Source: an uncultured Pseudomonadales bacterium (GTDB taxonomy: Bacteria; Pseudomonadota; Gammaproteobacteria; Pseudomonadales; Pseudohongiellaceae). Taken from it: a DNA stretch of 64,000 bases. The stretch is taken from positions 1 through 64,000 of the forward strand of contig CAJQHM010000119.1 in assembly GCA_905478195.1 (NCBI GenBank). Reading direction: 5' to 3'. Positions 17,279 to 25,484 of this stretch are shown here, in pieces (the first letter of the stretch is position 1; the number at the start of each line of letters is the position of its first letter). The notes below the pieces were generated by a model. It was given only the letters and a program-made list of their open reading frames with translations, was not told the DNA's origin and searched no databases. The translations under genes were made by a program, and so were the position numbers.

Positions 17279-18426
17279 TAGATAATCACCAGTTCTGCAT
17301 TTAAACTGCCTGCTTTTTTAAGAGCATCTAGAATAGCGATCAGTGCAGAAGGAGATGCGCCAACCTGATTCATCGCATCCACGATATCTTGAAGCTCAAC
17401 TCCTGGTTCAAATACAAACATGTTTGAGTCATCTTCTGAGACTTGAATGTCCGCATTAGTTACTCCCACGGTCTGACCAGCACCGAATTGATTTGGCTGT
17501 GACACCTCATTCAACGCGGTCACTCTTACCATGAGAGTGCCGTGCGAAACAGCGGCAGAACCAACCCTGACGGAGCTGTTTATTACAGCTGTACCCGTTC
17601 GAGAATTGATTACGATCCTTGCAACTGGTGCGCCGGGCTCTACTTCGAGTTGTTCGATCTCGCTAAGAAAGGAAACTTTCTGGTTAGTGTCTTCTGGAGC
17701 TATGACTGCGATAGAGACCCCATCAATAGATCTGGCAGTTCCAGCCCCAAAAGTTTCATTAATGATGTTTGTTATTGCAGTAGCTGTACTGAAGTCTGAG
17801 TTCCTCACATTGAGAACAATCTGATTAGATTGTTGAAAAGAAGAGGGAATGTGTCTCTCAAGAATAGCCCCGTTGGGAATTCGGCCTGATGTCGGAACTC
17901 CAATCTCTACACTTGAACCGGCCGCATCAACAGAGATTCCCGTCACAGTTAGCGCGCCCTGGGCAAGCGCATACACCTCCCCATCTATACCTCTAAGCTC
18001 GGTTAGTACTAAGTTACCTCCTCGCAAACTTTCAGCAGTGCCCACAGTGGACAAGTTAACGTCTAGTTTCTGCCCAGGCTTAGCAAAGGGCGGAACCTCA
18101 GCAGTTATAAGGACCGCAGCCAGGTTATCTGTTTGAATCGGCTGTTGAACGTTCTGTGTCGCCAAACTGACGAGGCTATCTCCGAGATCAAATTCCGACA
18201 CCGGCCCATCAACACTAACTCCTAGCCCTGACAGCAGAGATTGAAGGCTTTGTCCCGTTATTCTTAAGTCCTGGCCGTCACCAGTGCCCTGCAAGCCCGC
18301 AACAAGGCCATAACCGATTAGCTGATTACTTCTGACACCAGCGACATCGACAAGATCCTTGATTCTTTCTGCGCTCAGAACCGGAGAGTAAAAAGCAAAT
18401 AAAAATGCGATTAGAAAATATTTCAT
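17278..18426 (-). CDS. flgI: Flagellar P-ring protein FlgI
   Basis: 382 residues. A Sec signal peptide (ends near PVLSAERIKDL) precedes the P-ring body, recognised by RIKDLVDVAGVRSNQLIGYG and GLVAGLQGTGDGQ. It assembles in the peptidoglycan layer around the rod. Length and ends (LNAELVII) are normal. Sits between flgH and flgJ with very short spacing. Confidence 0.95.
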   Translation of the reverse strand: MKYFLIAFLFAFYSPVLSAERIKDLVDVAGVRSNQLIGYGLVAGLQGTGDGQDLRITGQSLQSLLSGLGVSVDGPVSEFDLGDSLVSLATQNVQQPIQTDNLAAVLITAEVPPFAKPGQKLDVNLSTVGTAESLRGGNLVLTELRGIDGEVYALAQGALTVTGISVDAAGSSVEIGVPTSGRIPNGAILERHIPSSFQQSNQIVLNVRNSDFSTATAITNIINETFGAGTARSIDGVSIAVIAPEDTNQKVSFLSEIEQLEVEPGAPVARIVINSRTGTAVINSSVRVGSAAVSHGTLMVRVTALNEVSQPNQFGAGQTVGVTNADIQVSEDDSNMFVFEPGVELQDIVDAMNQVGASPSALIAILDALKKAGSLNAELVII

Positions 18427-18436
18427 GTCTTCTGTC

Positions 18437-19126
18437 TCAAAATGGCCAAAGATCGAATAATAACTTTGAGCCCCAGCTGGTCCTTGTAGCTCTTGTTAAC
18501 TCACCATCACCACTGTAGGAAAATTCCGCTGCTGCAAGGCGCCTTGATAAAACTGTATTGTTGGGCTGGATATCGTCAGGTCTTACAACACCTCTGACAC
18601 TGATAACCTCTGATCCTTCATTAAGAGCCAATCTTTTTTCGCCGAAAATGATTAAATTACCGTTCGGCATCACCTCAATAACGCTGGCAGAAATGAACCC
18701 ATATAGCGACGCTGACTGACCCGCACTCCCGGTTCCATTACTCGAAATAACCCCACCATCGGTGTCGATCCCGTCGAAGAATTGACCCCCAGGAAACAAA
18801 CCACCAGCCTGGTTGGCTCCGATGAAACCATTTTCTGTTTCTCTCTCAGTGCTCAGAGCCGATGATCTAGATGCTTGCGCGGTCTCTTGCAGTATTACCG
18901 TAACAATATCTCCGACCCGGTGATTGCCAGTAGAGTAGGACCTACCGGCAGGATACAATTTTGCACCGTTATCAAAAATAGAACCACTGATTATTTTCTG
19001 TTCGGGCACAACCAACGGATAAGTCATGTCGAGACGGTCCTCAGTGAGAACTTCTTCCACAACTGTTGCCGCTTGACATCCGGCTAGAGCGATAAGTAAA
19101 GCGACTAGCGCTATTTTGTTACGCAT
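18437..19126 (-). CDS. flgH: Flagellar L-ring lipoprotein FlgH
   Basis: 229 residues. The signal peptide has the lipobox LAGC, giving a lipid-anchored outer-membrane ring subunit. Family markers are HRVGDIVTVILQETAQASRS and NGNLIIFGEKRLALNEGSE, and the C-terminal ends in LLFDLWPF. It forms the L-ring bushing together with FlgI, and FlgP/FlgT encoded at 29416-31015 may add outer rings. Confidence 0.95.
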   Translation of the reverse strand: MRNKIALVALLIALAGCQAATVVEEVLTEDRLDMTYPLVVPEQKIISGSIFDNGAKLYPAGRSYSTGNHRVGDIVTVILQETAQASRSSALSTERETENGFIGANQAGGLFPGGQFFDGIDTDGGVISSNGTGSAGQSASLYGFISASVIEVMPNGNLIIFGEKRLALNEGSEVISVRGVVRPDDIQPNNTVLSRRLAAAEFSYSGDGELTRATRTSWGSKLLFDLWPF

Positions 19127-19136
19127 TTAATATTTC

Positions 19137-19922
19137 CTAGAGATTATTATTTAAAAATCTCAGCATACCGTCAGTCGCAGAAATCGCTTTCGAATTGATC
19201 TCATACGCGCGCTGCGTCTCGATCATATTCACCATTTCCTCAACAACGTTCACGTTTGATGCTTCAAGCGCGCCCTGTGTAATCATCCCCACGCCTTGCT
19301 GGCCTGGTACACCAACGATTGGTTGGCCGCTAGCGTTAGTCTGGGCAAACAAGTTCCTGCCGTTTGGCATCAATCCTGAGTTATTTACAAACCTAGTCAA
19401 CTGAATTTGGCCAATCTGAACAGCACCACCTCCACCCGCCAATTCAACAGAGATCGTGCCGTCACGCCCAACAGTTACGCTCGCCGCCTGCTGGGGTATG
19501 TTAATTGCGGGTATCAGAGGCTCGCCAGATGGCGTCACCAATTGACCGGCATTTGAAAGCTTGAATGAGCCGTCCCGGGTATAGGCTATTGTTCCGTCTG
19601 CCTGCTGGACCTGGAAAAAACCATCTCCCGCGATAGCCAAATCCAAGGAATTTTCAGTCGAAATCATGTTGCCTTGGCGATGTATCTTCTCTGTGGAGAC
19701 CACGCGAGTTCCGGTACCAAGCATTAGACCTGTTGGCGTCTCGTTCTGCTGATCGGCCTGAGATCCAGCTTGGACAATTCTTTGGTAAAGCAAGTCTTCG
19801 AATTGCGCTCTATCTTTTTTGAAGCCGACTGTATTCACGTTCGCCAAGTTATTGGCGATAACCGTCATTCTCGTTGACTGCGCCGAGAGCCCAGTCTTAG
19901 CTACCCATAGGGCTGCGTCCAT
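19137..19922 (-). CDS. flgG: Distal rod protein FlgG
   Basis: 261 residues, the usual length. N-terminal rod motif MTVIANNLANVNTVGFKKDR and C-terminal EMVNMIETQRAYEINSKAIS, both typical. It builds the distal rod spanning periplasm. In order with flgF upstream and flgH downstream (10-base gaps). Confidence 0.96.
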   Translation of the reverse strand: MDAALWVAKTGLSAQSTRMTVIANNLANVNTVGFKKDRAQFEDLLYQRIVQAGSQADQQNETPTGLMLGTGTRVVSTEKIHRQGNMISTENSLDLAIAGDGFFQVQQADGTIAYTRDGSFKLSNAGQLVTPSGEPLIPAINIPQQAASVTVGRDGTISVELAGGGGAVQIGQIQLTRFVNNSGLMPNGRNLFAQTNASGQPIVGVPGQQGVGMITQGALEASNVNVVEEMVNMIETQRAYEINSKAISATDGMLRFLNNNL

Positions 19923-19932
19923 CTTTATTCTC

Positions 19933-20700
19933 CTAGCTAGCTTGCATCATTTGTGAGCCATTCTGATCGAGCTCTTCTATACTTTTGATAACTTTCATTT
20001 GTGTCTCAAAGGAACGGTAGAAATCGAGAAGGTTGACCATAATATCCACAGCATTAGCGTCACTACCCTCTAATGCACCTGACTGAACTGAAACCGGTTC
20101 TGGACCAGTTGCAAAATCCCCCCCCTGTCCGTTAGAACCCTCTGCCTCATAAAGCCCATCTACCCGTCGGACTAGATTGACCCCACTGGCATCGCGAAGT
20201 CCCAGCTGACCAATAGCAACTGGAGCAACGTCAGGCGCCTGAAGAAGTGAGCTAAACACTTGCCCATCGGACGCAATGGTAATTGAAGAGTCAGCAGGAG
20301 CGGTTATCGGGGCCCCTCCTTCCCCGAGAACCAGCAAACCGTTTGCAAGCTCTAAAAAACCATCAGTGGAAATTCGCATATCACCTCTACGGGTAAAAGC
20401 CACATCCCCACTGGGCGCCTGCACGCTCATCACTGTTTTATCAGCCATCGCGACGTGCAAGTTCTCGCCAGTCTCTTGGAACGGCCCGGAGCCGATTTCA
20501 ACAAACTCCACCCTGCTCTGGACGACAGGTTGGTAACGTGAAGGAAAGCCTGGCCCATTTAAGAATGCCGTAGATGGGCGGGTCTGACTCGCCCTCTTGT
20601 AACCAACTGTACTCAGGTTAGCGAGGTCGTTAGTCAACTGAACCCGCTGAAAAGTCGAGCTAGTTGCGGCCGCCAATACTGTGTAGATAGACCTATCCAT
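19933..20700 (-). CDS. flgF: Proximal rod protein FlgF
   Basis: 255 residues. The rod signature appears slightly varied as QLTNDLANLSTVGYKRAS, the middle has TRRGDMRISTDGFLELANG, and the C-terminal VDIMVNLLDFYRSFETQMK is normal. It forms part of the proximal rod. Gaps of 10 bases to flgG and 25 to flgE. Confidence 0.94.
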   Translation of the reverse strand: MDRSIYTVLAAATSSTFQRVQLTNDLANLSTVGYKRASQTRPSTAFLNGPGFPSRYQPVVQSRVEFVEIGSGPFQETGENLHVAMADKTVMSVQAPSGDVAFTRRGDMRISTDGFLELANGLLVLGEGGAPITAPADSSITIASDGQVFSSLLQAPDVAPVAIGQLGLRDASGVNLVRRVDGLYEAEGSNGQGGDFATGPEPVSVQSGALEGSDANAVDIMVNLLDFYRSFETQMKVIKSIEELDQNGSQMMQAS

Positions 20701-20725
20701 TTTCTAGTTCCGGTTCCGGTTACGT

Positions 20726-23662
20726 TTAGCTTCTAATGTTTACGATAGCTTGCGTCATTGCACTGGTAGTCTCAATTGCTTTGGCGTTCGCTTGGAAATT
20801 CCGTTGCGCAGTGATGAGGTCAACGAGCTCCGCTGTCAGGTCAACATTTGAGCGTTCGCGAGAGCCAGCTCTTAGGGTTCCAAAACCGGCAGAACCTGGC
20901 TCACCAAAAGATGCTTCGCCTGAATCAGAAGTTGCGAAAAAGCTGGAATCTCCGATCTGTCTAAGGCCCTGCGGGCTGCTGAAATTCGCAACAATTATTT
21001 TCCCGAGAGACTTCTGGCTTCCGTTGGAATAGCTCGCCACGACCAGGCCATCATCACCGATATTTACGCCGATTAAATCACCTTCCGGAGCACCGTTCTG
21101 GTTCTGATTAAGAACCGCGAACGGGCTGTTGTATTGAGTACTACCGTTATAGTTTACGTTTACTGTGGTACCAGTTATCGCCGCACTATTTAGAGCGTAT
21201 GCGGCAACCGGAGATACAAGGGATCCACTAGTATCGAATGTAAGCTCGCCCTTATCTAAGAAGATGGGGGACCAGAACGGGATATCGTCTTCATTAAAGT
21301 CACCCTTGTCGGTAGTTTCGTCCCAACTCCCATCCTGATTCTGAACAACATAAAGATCACTCGCACCGTCAGTATCCGGATCAAGCATTACATAAGTCGA
21401 AGTGCTTCCGAACGCTGCTTCTACATTCTCCAGGCCCCAATCTGAGTGGCCGTTGATTTGAATAAAAGAATCAGTACCCGTTGTAGAGCCAGTAATTGTT
21501 ATAGCACCCCGGGCCTCGTCAAATCCGACGATGACACCGTTAACTGTTCTGCCAAGCGCATCTGCCATCAGGTTTATTTTGGTTTGAAGGGCCTTCGTAA
21601 ATGTACCAATCGAGTAGTTGCCCTCGTCGACGTTAACCTGCGACGAGATACCATCGATTATCACCGTTAGATTCTTGTTTGCCGCCGTTACTGCGAAGTT
21701 AGTCGAAGGATCCACGCCCATTTGGTTACCAACAACCTGCGCGGGTTCAGAACCTTGTCCCCGCAAAGTTGGCACGTTATTTACTGCCGAAGTCTGCGCA
21801 AGCACCTGGCCAACAATTGGCCCATCTGCAGTTGCTTCCATACCAAGCAAATTCTTCGCAAGGGTTGATGCGGCTGTCAGTGAAGTAGTGTCGTTAGCGG
21901 TCACTGTATTCAGAGTAATCTCAATACTTGATGCGTCGCCAGTACTTCCACTGCTAAACGCAAACGCTCCATCTTGATACTCAACCTTTAGTCCATAACG
22001 TTGGTTTTTCGTGCTCAAGGTTGAACCATTAGGCACAACATCTCTGAGCAACAACGATTCTAGGTCTTGGTCTGACGGCGCAACGTTCGTGCCGTAGTTA
22101 GTCGCTCCATCAGCAGTTGAGAAAGTGGTAATATTAAAAATAGATTGTGCATCAGAATCCGCGCTTCCAATGTAGAGATTATGTTGCTTTGCAGGATCAG
22201 TCTGTTCGAACCGAAAACCCTGCCTAACCGAATCGTAAGATACCTCTATATCATTCCATTTATCATTGGCAGATAGCGCCTTATTAATGGTGTAAGCAAC
22301 CGCCTCAGGTGTTGCTTCATTGTTGGCGTCAATGAGAGCCACACCATCTGTGGTCCCTTGTGATGCTAGTAAGGCTTTTACATCTAGGGTAAGTGTTGTG
22401 ATGCCCTCGATAATTGCTCCAGTATCATCAGTTCGTGTCAGGCTGATTGCACCCGGCGTACCTTCACCAGAGAAATTAAACTTAGTATTGTCTCCAAAAC
22501 GCGAATTGATTTGGTTCTGCAATTCATACGCAATCTGAGTTCCAGAGAGCTTGAGGTTTTTACCTGCTAAGTGCTCTAAACCAATGTTCACTGGGTCTGA
22601 ACCATCGATCTTCAAGGTAAACATGTCAGTCAATGCTTTTCTTGAAAAGATAAGAGCATCATTGTTTTCCGCATCAACTGATGCGAAGTCAACACCATCC
22701 TGATTATTAGTAAGGTTCAAGTTATCAATATAAACGGAATCGGCAGCGATCTCAGTTGAAATGGTTGCCCGCTTAGAAGGGGATGGGGAGGTAAGCTGGT
22801 CATATGAATATTTCTTGTAAATAGTACCTGTTGTAATAAGGTACTGTGCGCTGTTCGCGCTTGTGCGCTGCAATGCCCGCAATTCGCTACCAGTCTTTAT
22901 CTCGCCGTACTTGTTGACGAAAAACTCGTCACCGCCAGTATCCGAAGCTTGAACCAGTGCTGGAGATACCGCCTGATCATCAATATAAACATAGGTTTGC
23001 CACTTGTTGCTCGGTTGATCTGCCGTAGCTTGTGCAGTCTTAACATAATAAATAGTAGTCAAGTGGGACGATCCAGAAGCACCATACACGGTAAATGAAG
23101 TAGTCTTATGGTAAGTCTCGGGCTTGTTCGGATTAAATGGAGCAGTAATTGGTTCTGCAGTCGATGGAAGATTCAGCCCTAACTCTACTTCAGATGTAGC
23201 AGAAAATTCAGCAACTGTTGTACGGGGAATGGCCATTGCTTTCAGCGGCTCACTGAAATCCGCCTTATTTGTTGAGTCAACTGGCAATGCCATTAGCGCC
23301 TGCCCCGCAGCATTTACCATTTGATTTTGCTCGTTTAGCATAAAGCCGCCGTTGCGTGTATAAACGTTCGCACCGTCAGTAGTTTTCAGAGCAAAAAAAC
23401 CGTCGCCTGTAATAGCTAAATCCAGGGAATTCGCAGAGAACTCGATATTGCCTTGGCTAAATTCTTGAACAACTTCTTTCAGTGCAACACCCGCACCGAC
23501 GACGCTCGAAGCCTTCTGCAGCGGCGACGTAGCAAAAATATCACCAAAATCAGCGTTTGAACGTTTGAAGCCAGATGTTCCAGCGTTAGCGATATTGTTA
23601 GAAGTGACCGCAAGCTCTGTTGTTGCCGCGTTTAAGCCTGTTAGTGAAGTATAGAAAGACAT
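20726..23662 (-). CDS. flgE: Flagellar hook protein FlgE, enlarged
   Basis: 978 residues, whereas most FlgE proteins have about 400-450. Ends are canonical: MSFYTSLTGLNAATTELAVT with SNNIANAGTSGFKRSNADFG, and C-terminal ELVDLITAQRNFQANAKAIE. The expanded middle (about residues 170-800) is made of Ser/Thr/Asp-rich beta segments and includes the hook-type LTFDTSGSLVSP stretch late in the protein. Enlarged hooks are known in some marine bacteria and spirochaetes; here the expansion matches that of FlgK. No frame disruption seen. Confidence 0.94.
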   Translation of the reverse strand: MSFYTSLTGLNAATTELAVTSNNIANAGTSGFKRSNADFGDIFATSPLQKASSVVGAGVALKEVVQEFSQGNIEFSANSLDLAITGDGFFALKTTDGANVYTRNGGFMLNEQNQMVNAAGQALMALPVDSTNKADFSEPLKAMAIPRTTVAEFSATSEVELGLNLPSTAEPITAPFNPNKPETYHKTTSFTVYGASGSSHLTTIYYVKTAQATADQPSNKWQTYVYIDDQAVSPALVQASDTGGDEFFVNKYGEIKTGSELRALQRTSANSAQYLITTGTIYKKYSYDQLTSPSPSKRATISTEIAADSVYIDNLNLTNNQDGVDFASVDAENNDALIFSRKALTDMFTLKIDGSDPVNIGLEHLAGKNLKLSGTQIAYELQNQINSRFGDNTKFNFSGEGTPGAISLTRTDDTGAIIEGITTLTLDVKALLASQGTTDGVALIDANNEATPEAVAYTINKALSANDKWNDIEVSYDSVRQGFRFEQTDPAKQHNLYIGSADSDAQSIFNITTFSTADGATNYGTNVAPSDQDLESLLLRDVVPNGSTLSTKNQRYGLKVEYQDGAFAFSSGSTGDASSIEITLNTVTANDTTSLTAASTLAKNLLGMEATADGPIVGQVLAQTSAVNNVPTLRGQGSEPAQVVGNQMGVDPSTNFAVTAANKNLTVIIDGISSQVNVDEGNYSIGTFTKALQTKINLMADALGRTVNGVIVGFDEARGAITITGSTTGTDSFIQINGHSDWGLENVEAAFGSTSTYVMLDPDTDGASDLYVVQNQDGSWDETTDKGDFNEDDIPFWSPIFLDKGELTFDTSGSLVSPVAAYALNSAAITGTTVNVNYNGSTQYNSPFAVLNQNQNGAPEGDLIGVNIGDDGLVVASYSNGSQKSLGKIIVANFSSPQGLRQIGDSSFFATSDSGEASFGEPGSAGFGTLRAGSRERSNVDLTAELVDLITAQRNFQANAKAIETTSAMTQAIVNIRS

Positions 23663-23677
23663 TAATTTTCTCCGATC

Positions 23678-24373
23678 TTATATTTCGATTGTACTTAGCT
23701 TATCGAGTGGCATTTCATCTCCACCATCAAGCTTGATTTTTAATTTTTGAGTTTCGGCATCCCAGTTAACCGAATTAATTACTTGCTGAGAAACCAATGG
23801 AACAACAATTTTTTCATCGCCCTTGTTTGCGATTAATGAAAATTGATAGGTTGACTCTGGAAATGGCTGGCCATCACTATCCTGACCATCCCAATCCAAT
23901 TCTATTTCACCAGCATTAAGTTTTGATATTTCCCTTTGATGAATTAGTCCACCCGTTTTAGAGTCATAAACTCTGAAAACAGCATCAGTTAGAGGTGAGT
24001 CAACAAGCCCGCTCAGTGAGAGCTGTCTACCGCCACCTGCGAGCACCTGTCCGCCCTCAATGCTAACCGTTTTTCCGAGGAGATTAGCTCCCAAAAGAAA
24101 CTTGTCAGACTTCGATTCATTCGCCATATCGTCCATAGTCTGCTGCATACTCTTCATAGATTCTAGGCTGGAAAATTGAGCCAACTGTGCAACAAACGCT
24201 TCATTTTCTAGAGGGTCTAGGGGGTTCTGATTTTTTAGCTGGGTTGTAAAAAGAATAAGAAAATCGTCACGATCTAAATTTTCTTGTTTCTCAAATAGAG
24301 CTTTTGCTTGTTGCTCTTCATATTGCGAGGTTGTAAGCATGCTAGATGGAAGTGACAAATCTTGAATAGACAT
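23678..24373 (-). CDS. flgD: Hook cap protein FlgD
   Basis: 231 residues. FlgD caps the growing hook and is needed for its assembly. Markers: DRDDFLILFTTQLKNQNPLD near residue 35 and NEAFVAQLAQFSSLESMKSM after it, followed by a FlgD Ig-like/tudor part (DWDGQDSDGQPFPEST). Normal length and position between flgC and flgE. Confidence 0.95.
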   Translation of the reverse strand: MSIQDLSLPSSMLTTSQYEEQQAKALFEKQENLDRDDFLILFTTQLKNQNPLDPLENEAFVAQLAQFSSLESMKSMQQTMDDMANESKSDKFLLGANLLGKTVSIEGGQVLAGGGRQLSLSGLVDSPLTDAVFRVYDSKTGGLIHQREISKLNAGEIELDWDGQDSDGQPFPESTYQFSLIANKGDEKIVVPLVSQQVINSVNWDAETQKLKIKLDGGDEMPLDKLSTIEI

Positions 24374-24377
24374 TTCT

Positions 24378-24797
24378 CTACCTCGCCTTTAAAACTTCGA
24401 GCGTGCTACTAAGAAGGTTGCGAGTTGCAGTAACGACCTCTACATTGTTTTGATATGCACGGCTGGCATCCAACATTTCAATCAGCTCTGCCACTTCATT
24501 GACGTTCGAGGCATACACGTACCCCTCTTCGTCTGATGCTGGATTACCTGGCTCGTAAACACGTTTAGGTGAAGAACCGTCGGATATGACGTCGGTTACC
24601 CGCACTCCGCCTTGAGCGGCGTCTGTGGAAATCGAAGACAAAATAGCTTCGAAAACGGGCCTCCTAGCTCTAAATGCACCTTCCGCAGTTGTTGAGACAA
24701 CGCCCGCATTTGCTAGATTTGAAGCAGTCGTGTTCATCCTAACGAGCTGAGCGTTCATTCCCGAACCCGCGATGTTTAATATGTCGGACAAGGCCAT
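24378..24797 (-). CDS. flgC: Proximal rod protein FlgC
   Basis: 139 residues. N-terminal rod motif RMNTTASNLANAGVVSTTA and C-terminal VNEVAELIEMLDASRAYQNN are typical of FlgC. It lies 3 bases after flgB and 4 before flgD, so translation is probably coupled. Confidence 0.95.
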   Translation of the reverse strand: MALSDILNIAGSGMNAQLVRMNTTASNLANAGVVSTTAEGAFRARRPVFEAILSSISTDAAQGGVRVTDVISDGSSPKRVYEPGNPASDEEGYVYASNVNEVAELIEMLDASRAYQNNVEVVTATRNLLSSTLEVLKAR

Positions 24798-24800
24798 TTA

Positions 24801-25196
24801 TTATTCCCCGCGAATCGCTTTGAACAAAGATGAAACTTTTCCCTCAAAAAATTGTAGAGAGGCCTGGTAATCACTTGTCGCTTGACCAAATTTAGCTTGC
24901 TCTACCCCAATCTCTACCGTGTTGTTATCAACACTCGGGCTTAAAGGAACCCGATAAAAAGTCGAAGCCTGTATTTCTCTCGAAGAAAGCTGGGCATGAA
25001 CACTGGAGTGATTGTTTGATCCCTCCTGATTTATTCTATCCCCGAGTATCTTCTCAAAATTTATATCCTTTGCTCGGTAATTAGGCGTAGAGGCATTAAT
25101 AATATTTTCCGATATCACTTGTACCCTGCGAGCTTTGATATTCAATGCCGACTGGCTGAAACCTAAGTACGATTCGTATTTATTTAAGATGCTCAT
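24801..25196 (-). CDS. flgB: Proximal rod protein FlgB
   Basis: 131 residues, first gene of the flgB-fliD run. It has the rod motif VISENIINASTPNYRAKDINF and a C-terminal ATSDYQASLQFFEGKVSSLF. It forms the base of the rod. A strong sigma-54 promoter stands 70-90 bases upstream (25269-25286). Confidence 0.95.
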   Translation of the reverse strand: MSILNKYESYLGFSQSALNIKARRVQVISENIINASTPNYRAKDINFEKILGDRINQEGSNNHSSVHAQLSSREIQASTFYRVPLSPSVDNNTVEIGVEQAKFGQATSDYQASLQFFEGKVSSLFKAIRGE

Positions 25197-25238
25197 TGTT
25201 TAGCTGCTTCAAAATAAAGTGAGTTGGCATCTGAAAAT

Positions 25239-25266
25239 TAATTATTGAGATGCTTTGTGTCGATGT
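25239..25266 (+). promoter_or_regulatory. Sigma-28-like promoter reading toward flgA
   Basis: TAAT-N16-GTCGATGT on the plus strand, same boxes as fliC and flgM. The predicted transcript starts near 25274 and would have about 210 bases of leader before flgA, including the terminator at 25421-25452. It faces the sigma-54 promoter of flgB a few bases away. Confidence 0.5.
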
Positions 25267-25268
25267 TG

Positions 25269-25286
25269 TTGCATGGGCCGTGCCAA
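25269..25286 (-). promoter_or_regulatory. Sigma-54 promoter of flgB operon
   Basis: Minus strand TTGGCACGGCCCATGCAA. It has the invariant GG and GC separated by 10 bases and a perfect TGGCACG -24 element. It should need an enhancer-binding activator such as the FleQ-like protein at 3349-4437. Start of transcription is expected near 25258, about 60 bases before flgB. Confidence 0.75.
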
Positions 25287-25420
25287 TATTTGAATACAGA
25301 TAGTGGTATTTGAGAATTATGCGATATAACAAGAGATTACGGGTCTAAAGTTAAGATTGCCGCCCTCCGCGCGCGAGCCTGCAAGGGCGCTTCTAGCGAT
25401 CTTTTCCCGATGTGGCAGTA

Positions 25421-25452
25421 AAGCGGCATTGGCTTGCCGCTTATTTTTCTTT
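25421..25452 (+). terminator. Intrinsic terminator in the flgA leader
   Basis: An 8-bp perfect stem (AAGCGGCA / TGCCGCTT, 6-base loop) is followed by ATTTTTCTTT on the plus strand, a textbook Rho-independent terminator. It ends 33 bases before the flgA start codon and after no ORF, so it either closes a small RNA of about 170 bases begun at 25274 or works as an attenuator for flgA. The AAGCG arm could alternatively pair with CGCTT at 25388-25392. Confidence 0.6.
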
Positions 25453-25484
25453 GCTGCTCGGTGAGCTTACTTTATCCTCAGCGG

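Noticed and set aside
25411-25440. Sigma-54 promoter for flgA
   Set aside because: GG and GC are 10 bases apart (GGCAGTAAAGCGGC), but the -12 box is GCGGC rather than TTGC and it coincides with the terminator stem.
25434-25484. Longer FlgA starting at TTG 25434
   Set aside because: The start falls within the terminator hairpin and spoils the signal peptide; ATG 25485 gives a normal one.
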